The notes beneath the pieces were generated by a model. That model was not told where the DNA came from. It was given only the letters and a program-made list of their open reading frames with translations, and ran no database searches. Source: Actinomycetota bacterium (GTDB lineage Bacteria > Actinomycetota > Geothermincolia > Geothermincolales > RBG-13-55-18). Taken from it: a stretch of 64,000 bases of DNA. A program made the position numbers and the translations under genes. Below are positions 35,528-44,801 of this stretch, in pieces (the first letter of the stretch is position 1; every line of letters begins with the position of its first letter). The stretch is taken from NCBI GenBank assembly GCA_014360655.1, contig JACIXC010000009.1, forward strand, positions 62,001-126,000. The letters are read 5' to 3'.

Positions 35528-36631
35528 CTATATGTCATGAATACCCTTCGATCTGATCAGTTCTTTAACGGCTTCTCTTCTATCCTGGTCAGGAGCGTGT
35601 TCTATAAGGAGACGCATGGCGCCCTTTGCCCTCGTCGGTCCGACCGTTGACCTTTCCGTTCCGTAATCGATCTCGTCTTTCAAGCAGCGTATGGTAAAGT
35701 CGCAGTTCGACTCCTTTTCCCGCTCCCAGATCGTTTTCGCAGCCGCTATCTTAACCGTTGAAGACGGGTCGCTTCCGAGTATGTCCACGAGCACCTGGGT
35801 GACTCTTGACGATGCGCTCATTGCCGCGTATTCCATGGTTCTTATCCTTATATCGGGATCGGGGTGTTGTAGATAACCGATCAGCAGGGACGTTCGTTTT
35901 GCTTCTGTCGAAGCCACTTCTTCCCAAAAACTCCTGTTCCTGTCGGAAAGTGTCTGGATCACCGGGGGCTCGTCGCTGTTGAGCAGGCGCTCGAGGTCGG
36001 GTGATTCCTCCACGATCAACGGCGAGTCGTCGTACAAACCGTAACTCTTCGGTATCACGTGTGTCCTGGGCTCTCGGCCCGAGGCGGCGGTTGCCCATGG
36101 CTGCAGTCCAGCGCCGGGAACAAGAGCGGGCTTACGCTGGGCCATCGAAATGACGTAACCCCCATCCACCAAAGCGACGATTGCGGGGTATTTGTGCTTG
36201 TATTTCAATGGCTTTGTGCCGTTCAATAGCCTCTTCATGCTTTTTCTGATCCATAAGGCAAAGCCTAGGCTATTGATTAAAAGTGCGAGGATGATCAGGA
36301 TAGTGGCGATCACCACCAACGCGTCGTTCCGTCCGGCGCTTGACGTGGACAAGAGAGAGATGATGACCATCATGCCTATAAAAAGAACCAACCACGCTAT
36401 CCCTGCTATCAACAGGCTCTTACGCGCATGTTTTGACGCTTTATCGTGTTTATCGCGGCAGCTCATGCACCTCGGCACTTCCACATGGATATACTCCCAT
36501 TGTCTCTGCAACCCGCTCGCCCCGAAGCTTCTTTCCTTTATTATTCTTTCTAGTCGAACCGGGATCGCAGACCCCTTGTGGGCACCCATCTTCTCGCAGA
36601 ACCAGCAGGTTTCAAGCCCTTGATGCGACAC
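35528..36631 (-). CDS. Zinc-ribbon-like, two-TM protein with HEAT-like C-terminus
   Basis: 367 residues, GTG start after GGGGGGTGAGC. The N-terminus has CWFC and CMSC pairs (about residues 9-12 and 55-58), probably one metal site. Two membrane segments follow (LLIAGIAWLVLFIGMMVIISLL and LVVIATILIILALLINSLGFALW). The C-terminal half has alpha-helical HEAT-like units such as LIGYLQHPDPDIRIRTMEYAAM and LVDILGSDPSSTVKIAAAKTI. Base and codon use is visibly less GC-rich than its neighbours, with many AT-ending codons, suggesting recent acquisition. No defence or toxin partner is adjacent. Function unknown. Confidence 0.65.
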   Translation of the reverse strand: MSHQGLETCWFCEKMGAHKGSAIPVRLERIIKERSFGASGLQRQWEYIHVEVPRCMSCRDKHDKASKHARKSLLIAGIAWLVLFIGMMVIISLLSTSSAGRNDALVVIATILIILALLINSLGFALWIRKSMKRLLNGTKPLKYKHKYPAIVALVDGGYVISMAQRKPALVPGAGLQPWATAASGREPRTHVIPKSYGLYDDSPLIVEESPDLERLLNSDEPPVIQTLSDRNRSFWEEVASTEAKRTSLLIGYLQHPDPDIRIRTMEYAAMSASSRVTQVLVDILGSDPSSTVKIAAAKTIWEREKESNCDFTIRCLKDEIDYGTERSTVGPTRAKGAMRLLIEHAPDQDRREAVKELIRSKGIHDI

Positions 36632-36936
36632 CGCTCACCCCCCTGTCATCACGAGAGACATAATCTACTTAATAAGCATAAACAAGAAGAAGAGGGGCGT
36701 CAATTTCATCGCGGCGCGGCAGCCGGCCCGAAGGTGGAACTACAGGACCGGCGGTAACGCTACCCACCCGCCATCTCCCCGGACGCGGCCTTGATGGGAT
36801 ATGTCGCCGTTGGCGCCGTTGTGTACCGGGCGGGTTCCTCAAGGGAAGGGGCGGCGTCATCGATGTTAAGATATGGGTGCGGAAAGGCGGGGGAGCGTAA
36901 GGCAGGAGCAAGCACGCGAGGAATGGGAGCAAGGCT
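36632..36936. other. Intergenic region, nothing recognised
   Basis: About 305 bases between divergent genes; GC content recovers toward the FAD gene. TTAAGATAT (around 36865) could hold a -10 for the FAD gene. No repeat or gene is supported. Confidence 0.35.
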
Positions 36937-38313
36937 GTGGCGAAGGATTATGACGTGGTCATCGTGGGGGCGGGCCCGGCGGGCATCTTCGCCGCCCTGG
37001 AGCTGGTGAAGCGGGACGGCATGCGCGTGCTCATGCTGGAGAAGGGGCCGGATATAGAGAAGCGGGAGTGTCCCGCCCGGGTAGGGAAGTGCCGCAAGTG
37101 CGAGACCTGCGCCATCACCAGCGGCTGGGGAGGCGCCGGCGCCTTCAGCGACGGTAAGCTGTCCCTCTCTCCCGAGGTGGGGGGTTGGCTGCAGGAGTAC
37201 GTGGGCACGCGCATGCTGCGCGACTTGATCGAGCGCGTTGACCAGCTCTACCTGGAGTTCGGCGCCCCGGAAAGGGTTTACGGCGAGGAAGGGGACAAGG
37301 TGGAGGCCTGGAGGAGGAAAGCGGTGCTCTCCAACCTCATCCTCACCCCCTGCCCTTTCCGCCATATGGGGACGGAACGCTGCCGGGACCTCCTGATGGC
37401 CATGCACGATTTCCTCCGGGACAAGGTGGAGGTGCGGACGGAGAGCCACGTGGAGTCCGTGCTCGTCTCCGGCCGCAAAGTGGCCGGGGTCCGGCTTACC
37501 ACCGGCGAGGAGGTAAAGGCGCCCTTCGTCGTCGTGGCCCCGGGGAGGGAAGGGGCGGACTGGCTGGTGGGCGAGATGGGCAGGCTGGGGGTGCCGGTGC
37601 AGAACAACCAGGTGGACATCGGCCTGCGGGTGGAGGTCCCGGCGCCGGTCCTCGAGCCCCTCACCGACGACCTCTACGAGCCCAAGCTCCATTACTTCTC
37701 CCGCCGTTTCGAGGACCGCGTGCGCGTCTTCTGCATGAACCCCCACGGGCAGGTATGCGTGGAGCGTTACGGCGACGTGCTCACCGTGAACGGCCACAGC
37801 TACGCGGAGCGGCGCACGGAGAACTCCAACTTCGCGCTGCTGGTGAGCACCACCTTCACCGAGCCCTTCCGCGAGCCCATATCCTACGGCAAGTACATCG
37901 CCCGCCTGGCCAACCTGCTGGGGGAGGGGATACTCGTGCAGAGGCTGGGGGACCTCCTCGCGGGCAGGCGCTCCACGGCGCGGCGCATCGCGCGGTCCAC
38001 GGTGCGTCCCACGCTCGAGGACGCCACGCCCGGCGACCTCAGCTTCGCCCTTCCCTACCGCTATATAAGCGACATCCTGGAGATGCTGGAAGCCCTTGAC
38101 AGCCTGTGCCCCGGGCTGAATTCACGCGACACCCTCCTCTACGGGGTGGAGGTGAAGTTCTACTCCTCCCGGCCCAGCCTGGGGAAGGACCTCCAGTCGG
38201 ACATCAATGGCCTCTATGCGGTGGGGGACGGCGCGGGCATCACCCGCGGGCTGGTGCAGGCGTCGGCCTCGGGCATCATCGCCGCCCGCTCCATCCTCGG
38301 ACAGGGCGGGTAA
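36937..38313 (+). CDS. FAD-dependent oxidoreductase (uncharacterised NAD(P)/FAD flavoprotein)
   Basis: 458 residues from GTG after GGAATGGGAG. The FAD-binding signature VVIVGAGPAGIFAALELVK is at residues 7-25. An unusual CPARVGKCRKCETC cluster (about residues 46-59) is followed by SGWGGAGAFSDGKLSLS, which is typical of the uncharacterised flavoprotein group annotated as FAD-dependent dehydrogenases. VVAPGREGADWL and the C-terminal LYAVGDGAGITRGLVQASASGIIAA complete the fold. Substrate unknown. It appears to be a single-gene unit. Confidence 0.85.
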   Translation: MAKDYDVVIVGAGPAGIFAALELVKRDGMRVLMLEKGPDIEKRECPARVGKCRKCETCAITSGWGGAGAFSDGKLSLSPEVGGWLQEYVGTRMLRDLIERVDQLYLEFGAPERVYGEEGDKVEAWRRKAVLSNLILTPCPFRHMGTERCRDLLMAMHDFLRDKVEVRTESHVESVLVSGRKVAGVRLTTGEEVKAPFVVVAPGREGADWLVGEMGRLGVPVQNNQVDIGLRVEVPAPVLEPLTDDLYEPKLHYFSRRFEDRVRVFCMNPHGQVCVERYGDVLTVNGHSYAERRTENSNFALLVSTTFTEPFREPISYGKYIARLANLLGEGILVQRLGDLLAGRRSTARRIARSTVRPTLEDATPGDLSFALPYRYISDILEMLEALDSLCPGLNSRDTLLYGVEVKFYSSRPSLGKDLQSDINGLYAVGDGAGITRGLVQASASGIIAARSILGQGG

Positions 38314-39055
38314 GCACATGGGGCGCCCGGTGTGCACGCGCGCCTTCACGGGATCGCCGCCTTCACCCGAAAGACTCCCGGAGGTTCGAGGACACACCGG
38401 AGCGACCGCACCGTTTTTTTGCGCCGTCTCCTGGCGTCGCGGCTGTAATTTTCTGGTATGATATGTGAAGTGGGCAGAGCCTTCACCGCGCGGAGCACGC
38501 TTCTTTCGGCATGCGGCCGCGTGGGGACATCGGATATGATCCTGGAATGGAGACGCAAAAGTTGATGACACCACCGGACTTCAGCAGGGGGGTGCCGGAA
38601 GGCCATTCTCTTACTGGCATCGTGGATGGCATCGGCAGTTCTCCGTCTCTCCGCCGTGATCCAACTACGCGAGCCGGAAAAGGCCACGCGCACATGTCTT
38701 TTCCTCCCGTTACCGGCCATAGCTCCCTGACTGGCCGTATCCTTCCCGCATCTGTGATCCGGAGGCGTGATGCCCGGGTTCATCACCTCACGGTTCCGCA
38801 TGTGCTTCGCGAGGAACGGAGAGGTCGGGCCCTGCTCCTTCTGCCCGGTCTCAGGCCCTGTTCCCTCGTGGCGTTTCTGCTAGGCGGCATCACCCCGCTG
38901 TTCGTGGGAGGGGGGGCAAGGGGGGGCAAAGGCTTCGCGGTGCCGGTTCCCGGAGGGCGCCTTTTCCGCGAGGCCGCGTTTCGCGAGGCGTTGCCGGCTA
39001 GATACTGCCCCGCGGGATATATTGCATGTCACACCGGGAAAGAGCGGGAGGCCGC
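38314..39055. other. Long intergenic region, nothing recognised
   Basis: About 740 bases. The longest plus-strand frame (38511-39059) has no ribosome site, no domain and biased low-complexity composition, so it is not called. Short direct repeats such as CGCGAGGC occur near 38970-38990. TTGCCG (38991) and TATATT (39018-39023) precede the kinase gene but are 21 bases apart. Confidence 0.4.
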
Positions 39056-41308
39056 ATGATATCCCTTGCGCTTTCCTACCTGGTAGCCACGCTGGCTTTG
39101 TACGTGGCCTACTCGGTTTTCCGGCCCCGCCCGCGAAACCTGGTTCGCGTATCCTTCGCCATCGCCCTTTTCGCGTTCTCCCTGTGGCTCATCGTCGCCT
39201 ATATCCATTACATGGTGCCCGAACCCGGCGATGTCCTTGTAACCTGGGAATACCGCGTGGTCTTCTTCGCGGAGAGCCTGGGGTCCGCGTTCCTTGCCCT
39301 CTTCGGGCTGGCCTTCCTGCGGGAGGGAAGGATCGGCCGACGCGCCCTGACCCTCTTTCTGGCCCTCACCCTTGCGCCATCCCTACTGAATTTCACGGGC
39401 CTGGTCATACGCCACGCCTCTTTCACCGGAGGATATTACATCCAGGAGGGTGGACCGCTGATCGCCTTCTCGATCGGCCTGTCCTCCTCCCTCGCCCTTT
39501 TCATGCTCGCCTGCGTGTTCATCAGGTGGCGCCGTTCGCGTGGACAGGAGAAGGCGAGGGCAGCCTACATCCTGGCGGGCTTCGGGGTTTACGTACCCCT
39601 GGTGGTGATCTTCATGGGTATCGTGCCCGCCTTGCTGGAGAAGGACTTCACCAGCGAATACGTCTTTCCCCTGGCCATCATCCCCTACGGCATGACCGCC
39701 TATGCCCTCCTCCGCCACCGCCTGCTGGACGTGCGCCTGGCGGTGCGCCGGGTTTTCTCCTACCTGCTCACCGTCTTCCTCTTCGGGGCGCCCTTCCTCC
39801 TCGTCTACCTCCTCTTCACCCGTTACCTCACCGACCGCCCCCGTGCCGTGGCCGCCCTATCCCTGGCCTCGCTGGCCGCCTGCGTGGCCCTCTCACCCAT
39901 GGCCCTGCGCCTCTCCTCCCGCCTCTCCTCCCGCCTTTTCTTCCCCGGCCTCTACGACGAGGTTGAGCTCCTGCACGAGGCCATGGCGCTGGCCCGCTCC
40001 CGGGAGGACCTGCGGGAGGGGATACAAGAGGCACTGCTCCTCGTGGCGGAGAGGCTGATGCTGGAGGAGCTTTGGGTGGAGATCCCCGTGGCCTTTCCGT
40101 ACGGAGGGGAGCGCTCCTCGCGCCGGGAGGCGGGCGGGGATTTCGGGCGGGAAGAGCGGGGAGCGGGTGGGAGACCCGCCGCGGAGGAGGACCCCGTGGG
40201 TCGCGCTCCCGGTGAGGAGCCTGCCGGGGAGGCGCTGCTCCTGGGCTGCCGCCGGGAAGAAGGGCTCCTCCTTCCCTTCATGGAACGGGGGAGGCGGTCC
40301 CCTCACTTCCCCCCGCCCTGCCCCCTTCTTGCGGGGGAGGAGGCGGAAGAGGATGGGGAATGCGCGAGGGCCCGCGAAGAGATGAGGGAGAAGGGCGCCC
40401 AGGCCGCCTTTGCCCTGCACGGCGTCGTTGGCTCCTGCGGCACACTCCTCGTGGGGGGAAAGGCAAGGGGTTTCCCGCTGGACCCCCTGGACGTGGATCT
40501 CCTGGAATCCCTGGCCCGCTCCCTGGGTCCCCTGGTGGAGAGCCACCTCCAGTCCCTGGAGCTCACCCTCCGCCTGGAGGAGGTGGAGAGGGCGAGGAGG
40601 GAACTCGAGGAATCGGACCGCTTCAAGACGGACATCATAAACATAACCTCCCACGAGTTCCGTACCCCCGTCACCGTCCTCTACGGCTTCACCACCACCC
40701 TCGGGAGGCGCATGGAGGAGATGGACCGGGAGGAGGTGCGCGAAGGCCTCGCCCACATCGAGGCCGCGGCGGTCAGGCTCAAGCAGGTCCTGGACAAGTT
40801 CCTGACCGTCTCCCTCCTGAGGAGCGGGAAGGAGAAGCCCGTCCCCGTTCCCTGCGGGGTTGCGGGATTCCTGGAGCGGGTCCTCTCCTCCCTTTCCGGG
40901 GAGGAGAGAAAGAGGCTCCGCGTGGAGGGAAGGGCGGAAGGGCTTTTCCTCGAGACGGATCCCCGGCTGCTCTCCCTCGTCCTCGCGAACCTCCTCGAGA
41001 ACGCCTTCCGCTTCAGCGACGACTTCTCCCCCGTGACCCTGCGCGTGGCGGAGGAACAGGGGGCGGTGCTCCTCTCCGTGGAGGACCGCGGAGAGGGGAT
41101 CGAGCCGGAAAAGCTGGAGTTCCTCTTCACGCCCTTCACCCGGCTCGGGGAAACGGACAAGCACGGTAAGGGGACGGGGCTGGGCCTCTACATCGTGCGC
41201 ATGTGTGCTGACCTCCTGGGCTTCGATGTCCGGGTGGACTCCGCCCCCGGGAGGGGAAGCAGGTTCGCGGTGCTTGTGCCCGGGGGGCGCTTGCCCCATC
41301 CACGATGA
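39056..41308 (+). CDS. Membrane-bound sensor histidine kinase with 7TM-like and GAF-like regions
   Basis: 750 residues; GGGAGG five bases before the ATG. About seven to nine hydrophobic segments occupy the first ~290 residues (start ISLALSYLVATLALYVAYSVF), as in 7TM-type sensors. A long, partly low-complexity Glu/Gly/Arg linker with GAF-like elements follows. The HisKA domain has the phospho-acceptor His533 in TSHEFRTPV. The HATPase has a complete N-box (LVLANLLENAFRFSDD), G1 (VEDRGEGIEPE) and G2 (GKGTGLGLYIV). It should autophosphorylate and pass phosphate to a response regulator not encoded next to it. The ligand of the membrane domain is unknown. Confidence 0.85.
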   Translation: MISLALSYLVATLALYVAYSVFRPRPRNLVRVSFAIALFAFSLWLIVAYIHYMVPEPGDVLVTWEYRVVFFAESLGSAFLALFGLAFLREGRIGRRALTLFLALTLAPSLLNFTGLVIRHASFTGGYYIQEGGPLIAFSIGLSSSLALFMLACVFIRWRRSRGQEKARAAYILAGFGVYVPLVVIFMGIVPALLEKDFTSEYVFPLAIIPYGMTAYALLRHRLLDVRLAVRRVFSYLLTVFLFGAPFLLVYLLFTRYLTDRPRAVAALSLASLAACVALSPMALRLSSRLSSRLFFPGLYDEVELLHEAMALARSREDLREGIQEALLLVAERLMLEELWVEIPVAFPYGGERSSRREAGGDFGREERGAGGRPAAEEDPVGRAPGEEPAGEALLLGCRREEGLLLPFMERGRRSPHFPPPCPLLAGEEAEEDGECARAREEMREKGAQAAFALHGVVGSCGTLLVGGKARGFPLDPLDVDLLESLARSLGPLVESHLQSLELTLRLEEVERARRELEESDRFKTDIINITSHEFRTPVTVLYGFTTTLGRRMEEMDREEVREGLAHIEAAAVRLKQVLDKFLTVSLLRSGKEKPVPVPCGVAGFLERVLSSLSGEERKRLRVEGRAEGLFLETDPRLLSLVLANLLENAFRFSDDFSPVTLRVAEEQGAVLLSVEDRGEGIEPEKLEFLFTPFTRLGETDKHGKGTGLGLYIVRMCADLLGFDVRVDSAPGRGSRFAVLVPGGRLPHPR

Positions 41309-41440
41309 AACCCCTGCTTTCCCGCATGTGGAACCCAAACACGGTTCGTGTAAAGGATAAGTGGGTTCGAGGAAAAACCTCCACAACGGGAGAGAAACCT
41401 CTTTGGGAGGGCGCGTCGTGAACCCGCGGGCACGGGGTGT

Positions 41441-41446
41441 TATAAT
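41441..41446 (+). promoter_or_regulatory. -10 box for purA
   Basis: Consensus TATAAT about 80 bases before the purA start. Seventeen bases upstream is GTGAAC, a weak -35. Confidence 0.45.
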
Positions 41447-41526
41447 GTTTCTCCGTGTGGCACGGATGAACGAGCGAAAAAGGAAAACAAGCATATAAAA
41501 AGAGCCGAGTGGCAAGGGGAAGGACA

Positions 41527-42858
41527 ATGCCCGGGATCGTGGTCGTCGGAACCCAGTGGGGTGACGAGGGGAAGGGGAAGGTCATCGACCTCCTCTCCGA
41601 CGACATGCACATGGTGGTGCGCTTCCACGGCGGCAACAACGCGGGGCACACCATCGTGTACGACGGGGAGACCCTGAAGCTGCACCTCGTCCCCTCGGGT
41701 ATCCTCTATCCCCACATCGTCCCCGTCATCGGCAACGGGGTCATCGTGAACCCGGCGGTGCTCATAAGCGAGATGGATAATCTTACCAGGATGGGCGTGG
41801 ACGTCGACCGCCTGCGTATCTCATACAACGCGCATGTCATCCTCCCCTCCCACGAGATCCTGGACGGGCTCATGGAGGAGGGTAGGGGGGCGAGGAGCCT
41901 GGGCACCACGCGCCGCGGCATAGGTCCCACCTACGCGGACAAGGCGTCACGCGTGGGGCTGCGCATGCAGGACATGCTGGACCCCGGGGCATTCCGGGAA
42001 AGGGTGCGCGGCGCGGTGGAGGAGAAGAACCGCGTGATCACCTGCGTGTACGGCGCGGACCCCCTGGACGCCGAGGGGGTGGCTGACGCGTATGCCGGCT
42101 ACGCGGAGAGGCTGCGGCATCTCCTCGCCGACACCTCCCTCCTGGCGAAAAGGGCGCTGGAGGAGGGGAAGAACGTCCTCTTCGAGGGAGCCCAGGGACT
42201 CATGCTCGACCTGGACCACGGTACCTATCCCTACGTGACCTCCTCCAACACGGTGGCCGGGGCCGTCTGTGCGGGGGCGGGGGTGGGCCCGCGCGACCTG
42301 GACGAGATCATCGGGGTCACAAAGGCATATGTCACCCGGGTGGGGGCGGGCCCGTTCCCCACCGAGCAGGACAACGAGATCGGAGAGGCCATGCAGGAGG
42401 CAGGGAAGGAGTTCGGCACCACCACGGGGCGCAGGCGCCGCTGCGGCTGGTTCGACCTGGTGGTGCTGCGCTACGCGGCGCGCCTCAACACCCTCACCAG
42501 CCTGGCCGTGACCAAGCTGGACGTGCTCTCCCGGTTCGAGACGCTCAAGGTATGCGTGGCCTACCGCAGGGGCGGGGAGACCGGCGAGGAATTCCCCCCG
42601 CTCTACGATGAATTCTCCGATTGCGAGCCCGTTTACGAGGAGTTGCCTGGCTGGAAAACCGACATCTCTGGTGTCACCCGCATGGAGGACCTGCCGGTGC
42701 AGGCCAGGGATTACCTGGAGTTCATACAGGAACGGGTGGGCGTCCCGGTAAAGCTCGTCTCCGTGGGGCCCGAACGCCAGCAGTCGATCTTCCTCGACGG
42801 GGGAGGGGAGCCCCTGCGCCAGGGCCGTTTCCTCTTCTACGACGACCTCCCGCTGTGA
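41527..42858 (+). CDS. purA: Adenylosuccinate synthetase
   Basis: 443 residues from ATG 41527 after AAGGGGAAGG; an upstream six-codon extension is not needed. The GTP-binding P-loop GTQWGDEGKGK (residues 8-18) and the phosphate site HGGNNAGHTIV are intact, as are the IMP/Asp segments SLGTTRRGIGPTYADKASR, FEGAQGLMLDLDHGTYPYVTSSN and GVTKAYVTRVGAGPFPTE. It joins IMP and aspartate to adenylosuccinate, the step before PurB on the AMP branch. It lies upstream of the other pur genes, separated by a repeat-rich gap. Confidence 0.98.
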   Translation: MPGIVVVGTQWGDEGKGKVIDLLSDDMHMVVRFHGGNNAGHTIVYDGETLKLHLVPSGILYPHIVPVIGNGVIVNPAVLISEMDNLTRMGVDVDRLRISYNAHVILPSHEILDGLMEEGRGARSLGTTRRGIGPTYADKASRVGLRMQDMLDPGAFRERVRGAVEEKNRVITCVYGADPLDAEGVADAYAGYAERLRHLLADTSLLAKRALEEGKNVLFEGAQGLMLDLDHGTYPYVTSSNTVAGAVCAGAGVGPRDLDEIIGVTKAYVTRVGAGPFPTEQDNEIGEAMQEAGKEFGTTTGRRRRCGWFDLVVLRYAARLNTLTSLAVTKLDVLSRFETLKVCVAYRRGGETGEEFPPLYDEFSDCEPVYEELPGWKTDISGVTRMEDLPVQARDYLEFIQERVGVPVKLVSVGPERQQSIFLDGGGEPLRQGRFLFYDDLPL

Positions 42859-43252
42859 TGGCGGGCGGCCGCCCCGCCGGCCCGGCGACGGCGCCCCCCC
42901 TCGCGTGGGGCTGAACATCCCGTGGCTTAAAGCCGGGTGTCCTGCCGCATTGAGCCGGATGCCCTCTCGCCTCGGGCCCGCCGTTCTGTGACGTCGGGAT
43001 AGATGCCCCGTCGCTTCGGGCGTGATGCCCCGTCTCGTCCGGCTGAAGGTCATGATCCCCGTTGCGGTGATATAGTTTGCGGTATTATCCGTGTCGGTGT
43101 TATCCGTTGCGGTGATCCCCGTTACGGAGAGACCTTCGCGAAAGCCCCTTAATCCATCGTGGTCAACATGCGGAAAGATATGCGCGGCGGAGGATTGTCA
43201 CCCCCCTCCATAAAATATTAGTAGGTAACGGCGCGGTCGTAGGGAGGTGGCG
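42859..43252. other. Repeat-rich gap between purA and purD
   Basis: No gene. From about 42957 to 43052 three imperfect copies of ATGCCC(C)-GTC-GC-TCGGGC, each able to pair GCCC with GGGC, are followed by a run of TGCGGTGAT/GTATTATCCG units (43068-43125). TTGTCA (43195-43200) and TATTAG (43216-43221) precede purD but with only 15 bases between. Confidence 0.4.
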
Positions 43253-44530
43253 ATGAAGGTTCTGGTGGTTGGAGGAGGGGGCCGCGAGCACGCCCTTGCC
43301 TGGAAGATAGCGCAGTCGCCGCTCGTGGACGGCCTCTGGTGCGCTCCCGGAAACGCGGGCATGGCCTCCATCGCGCAGTGCGTTCCCCTGGGCGCCGAGG
43401 ATATCGCGGCGCTGGCCGATTTCGCGCAGGCGGAGGGCATAGACCTCACGGTGGTGGGGCCGGAGGCGCCACTGGTGGCGGGCATCGCCGACGTCTTCCG
43501 GGAGCGCGGCCTCGCGGTGTTCGGTCCCTCGCGCGACGCGGCCCGCATGGAGGGGAGCAAGCATTTCGCCAAGCAGGTCATGCTGGAGGCCGGGGTTCCC
43601 ACCGGCCGGGCCGAGGTCTTCTCCGATTTCGACGCGGCGGTCGACTGCGTGCGCAGGGGCGACCCACCCTACGTCGTGAAGGCGGACGGACTGGCCGCCG
43701 GCAAGGGGGTGGTCATCGCCAGGGACGACAGCGCCGCATACGAGGCGCTGAAGGCCTGCTTCGTGGAGCGCCGCTTCGGTGACGCGGGCTCCAGGGTCCT
43801 CCTCGAGGAGTACCTGGAGGGGCAGGAGGTCTCCGTCCTCGCCTTCGTGGACGGGGAGAAGATCCTGCCCCTGGCCCCCGCCCAGGATTACAAGCGCGTG
43901 GGCGACGGGGACACGGGGCCCAATACGGGGGGAATGGGTTCCTACTCGCCGGTGCCGGTGCTGTCCGCCGAGGATTACCGCCGCGTGGTCGACGAGATAC
44001 TGAAACCGACGGCTGGGGCCCTCGCGGAGAGGGGCATACACTACCGGGGCATCCTCTACGCGGGCCTCATGCTTACCGCCGATGGCCCCAAGGTCCTCGA
44101 GTTCAACGTGCGCTTCGGAGACCCCGAAACCCAGGCGGTGCTGCCTCGGCTGGAGAGCGATATCGTGCCCGCCATGCTGGCCACCGTAGAGGGCGGGCTG
44201 GAGGACATCGCTCTGCGGTGGAGGGAGGGCCCCTGCGTGACGGTGGTCATCGCCTCCGGGGGCTACCCCGGGGATTACCGCAAGGGTTATCCTATAGACG
44301 GCCTGGAGGAAGCGGCATCCCTGGAGGACGTGGTGGTCTTTCATGCCGGGACGCGGCTGGGCGAGGGAGGCACGGTTCTCACCGACGGCGGTAGGGTGCT
44401 CAACGTGAGCGCCATGGGAAAGGACTTCCGGGAAGCAAGGGAAAGGGCTTACCGGGCCGTGGAGCTCATACGTTTCACGGACATCTATTACCGCCGGGAT
44501 ATAGCCCTGCGCGCCGTGGAAGCCCGCTGA
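43253..44530 (+). CDS. purD: Phosphoribosylamine-glycine ligase
   Basis: 425 residues from the ATG after GGGAGGTGG. The N-terminal domain starts KVLVVGGGGREHALAWKIA. The ATP-grasp core has KADGLAAGKGVVIA, DYKRVGDGDTGPNTGGMGSYSP and EFNVRFGDPETQ. It is the second step of purine synthesis (5-phosphoribosylamine to GAR). It opens the purD-E-B-C-Q-L-F-M-N-H cluster; the purD-purE gap (271 bases) may hold regulatory sequence. Confidence 0.97.
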   Translation: MKVLVVGGGGREHALAWKIAQSPLVDGLWCAPGNAGMASIAQCVPLGAEDIAALADFAQAEGIDLTVVGPEAPLVAGIADVFRERGLAVFGPSRDAARMEGSKHFAKQVMLEAGVPTGRAEVFSDFDAAVDCVRRGDPPYVVKADGLAAGKGVVIARDDSAAYEALKACFVERRFGDAGSRVLLEEYLEGQEVSVLAFVDGEKILPLAPAQDYKRVGDGDTGPNTGGMGSYSPVPVLSAEDYRRVVDEILKPTAGALAERGIHYRGILYAGLMLTADGPKVLEFNVRFGDPETQAVLPRLESDIVPAMLATVEGGLEDIALRWREGPCVTVVIASGGYPGDYRKGYPIDGLEEAASLEDVVVFHAGTRLGEGGTVLTDGGRVLNVSAMGKDFREARERAYRAVELIRFTDIYYRRDIALRAVEAR

Positions 44531-44646
44531 TGCCGGCACTCGAGGGCGTACGTTTCGATGGTTGGTCGGTGATGCGGGGGTATGGGTTTGGGAAGGGCCA
44601 TATTGAAGCGTCGCAATGAGGCGATATGTTAAGGCGACGTGGCGAA

Positions 44647-44674
44647 ATAACATGATGAGGCGGCATGATGTTAT
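44647..44674. promoter_or_regulatory. Inverted repeat upstream of purE
   Basis: ATAACATGAT-GAGGCGGC-ATGATGTTAT is a 10-bp inverted repeat with one mismatch, AT-rich within GC-rich sequence, about 130 bases before purE. It could be an operator for the main pur cluster. Confidence 0.4.
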
Positions 44675-44801
44675 CGTTAACTCACGCCGTTATCCGCCAC
44701 GTGCATGGCGGGGTGCCATGCCCCGTTCGCGTTGACGGTGGCCCGCGCGGCGGGTTCATTTTTCTCGGTGGTTGTTCTTAACGGTCAGGAGGTGCGTGAG
44801 G

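Noticed and set aside
38511-39059. 182-residue open frame in the gap before the membrane kinase
   Set aside because: No ribosome site, no recognisable domain, Arg/Gly/Pro-rich composition and overlap with the kinase start. Typical of random open frames in GC-rich DNA.
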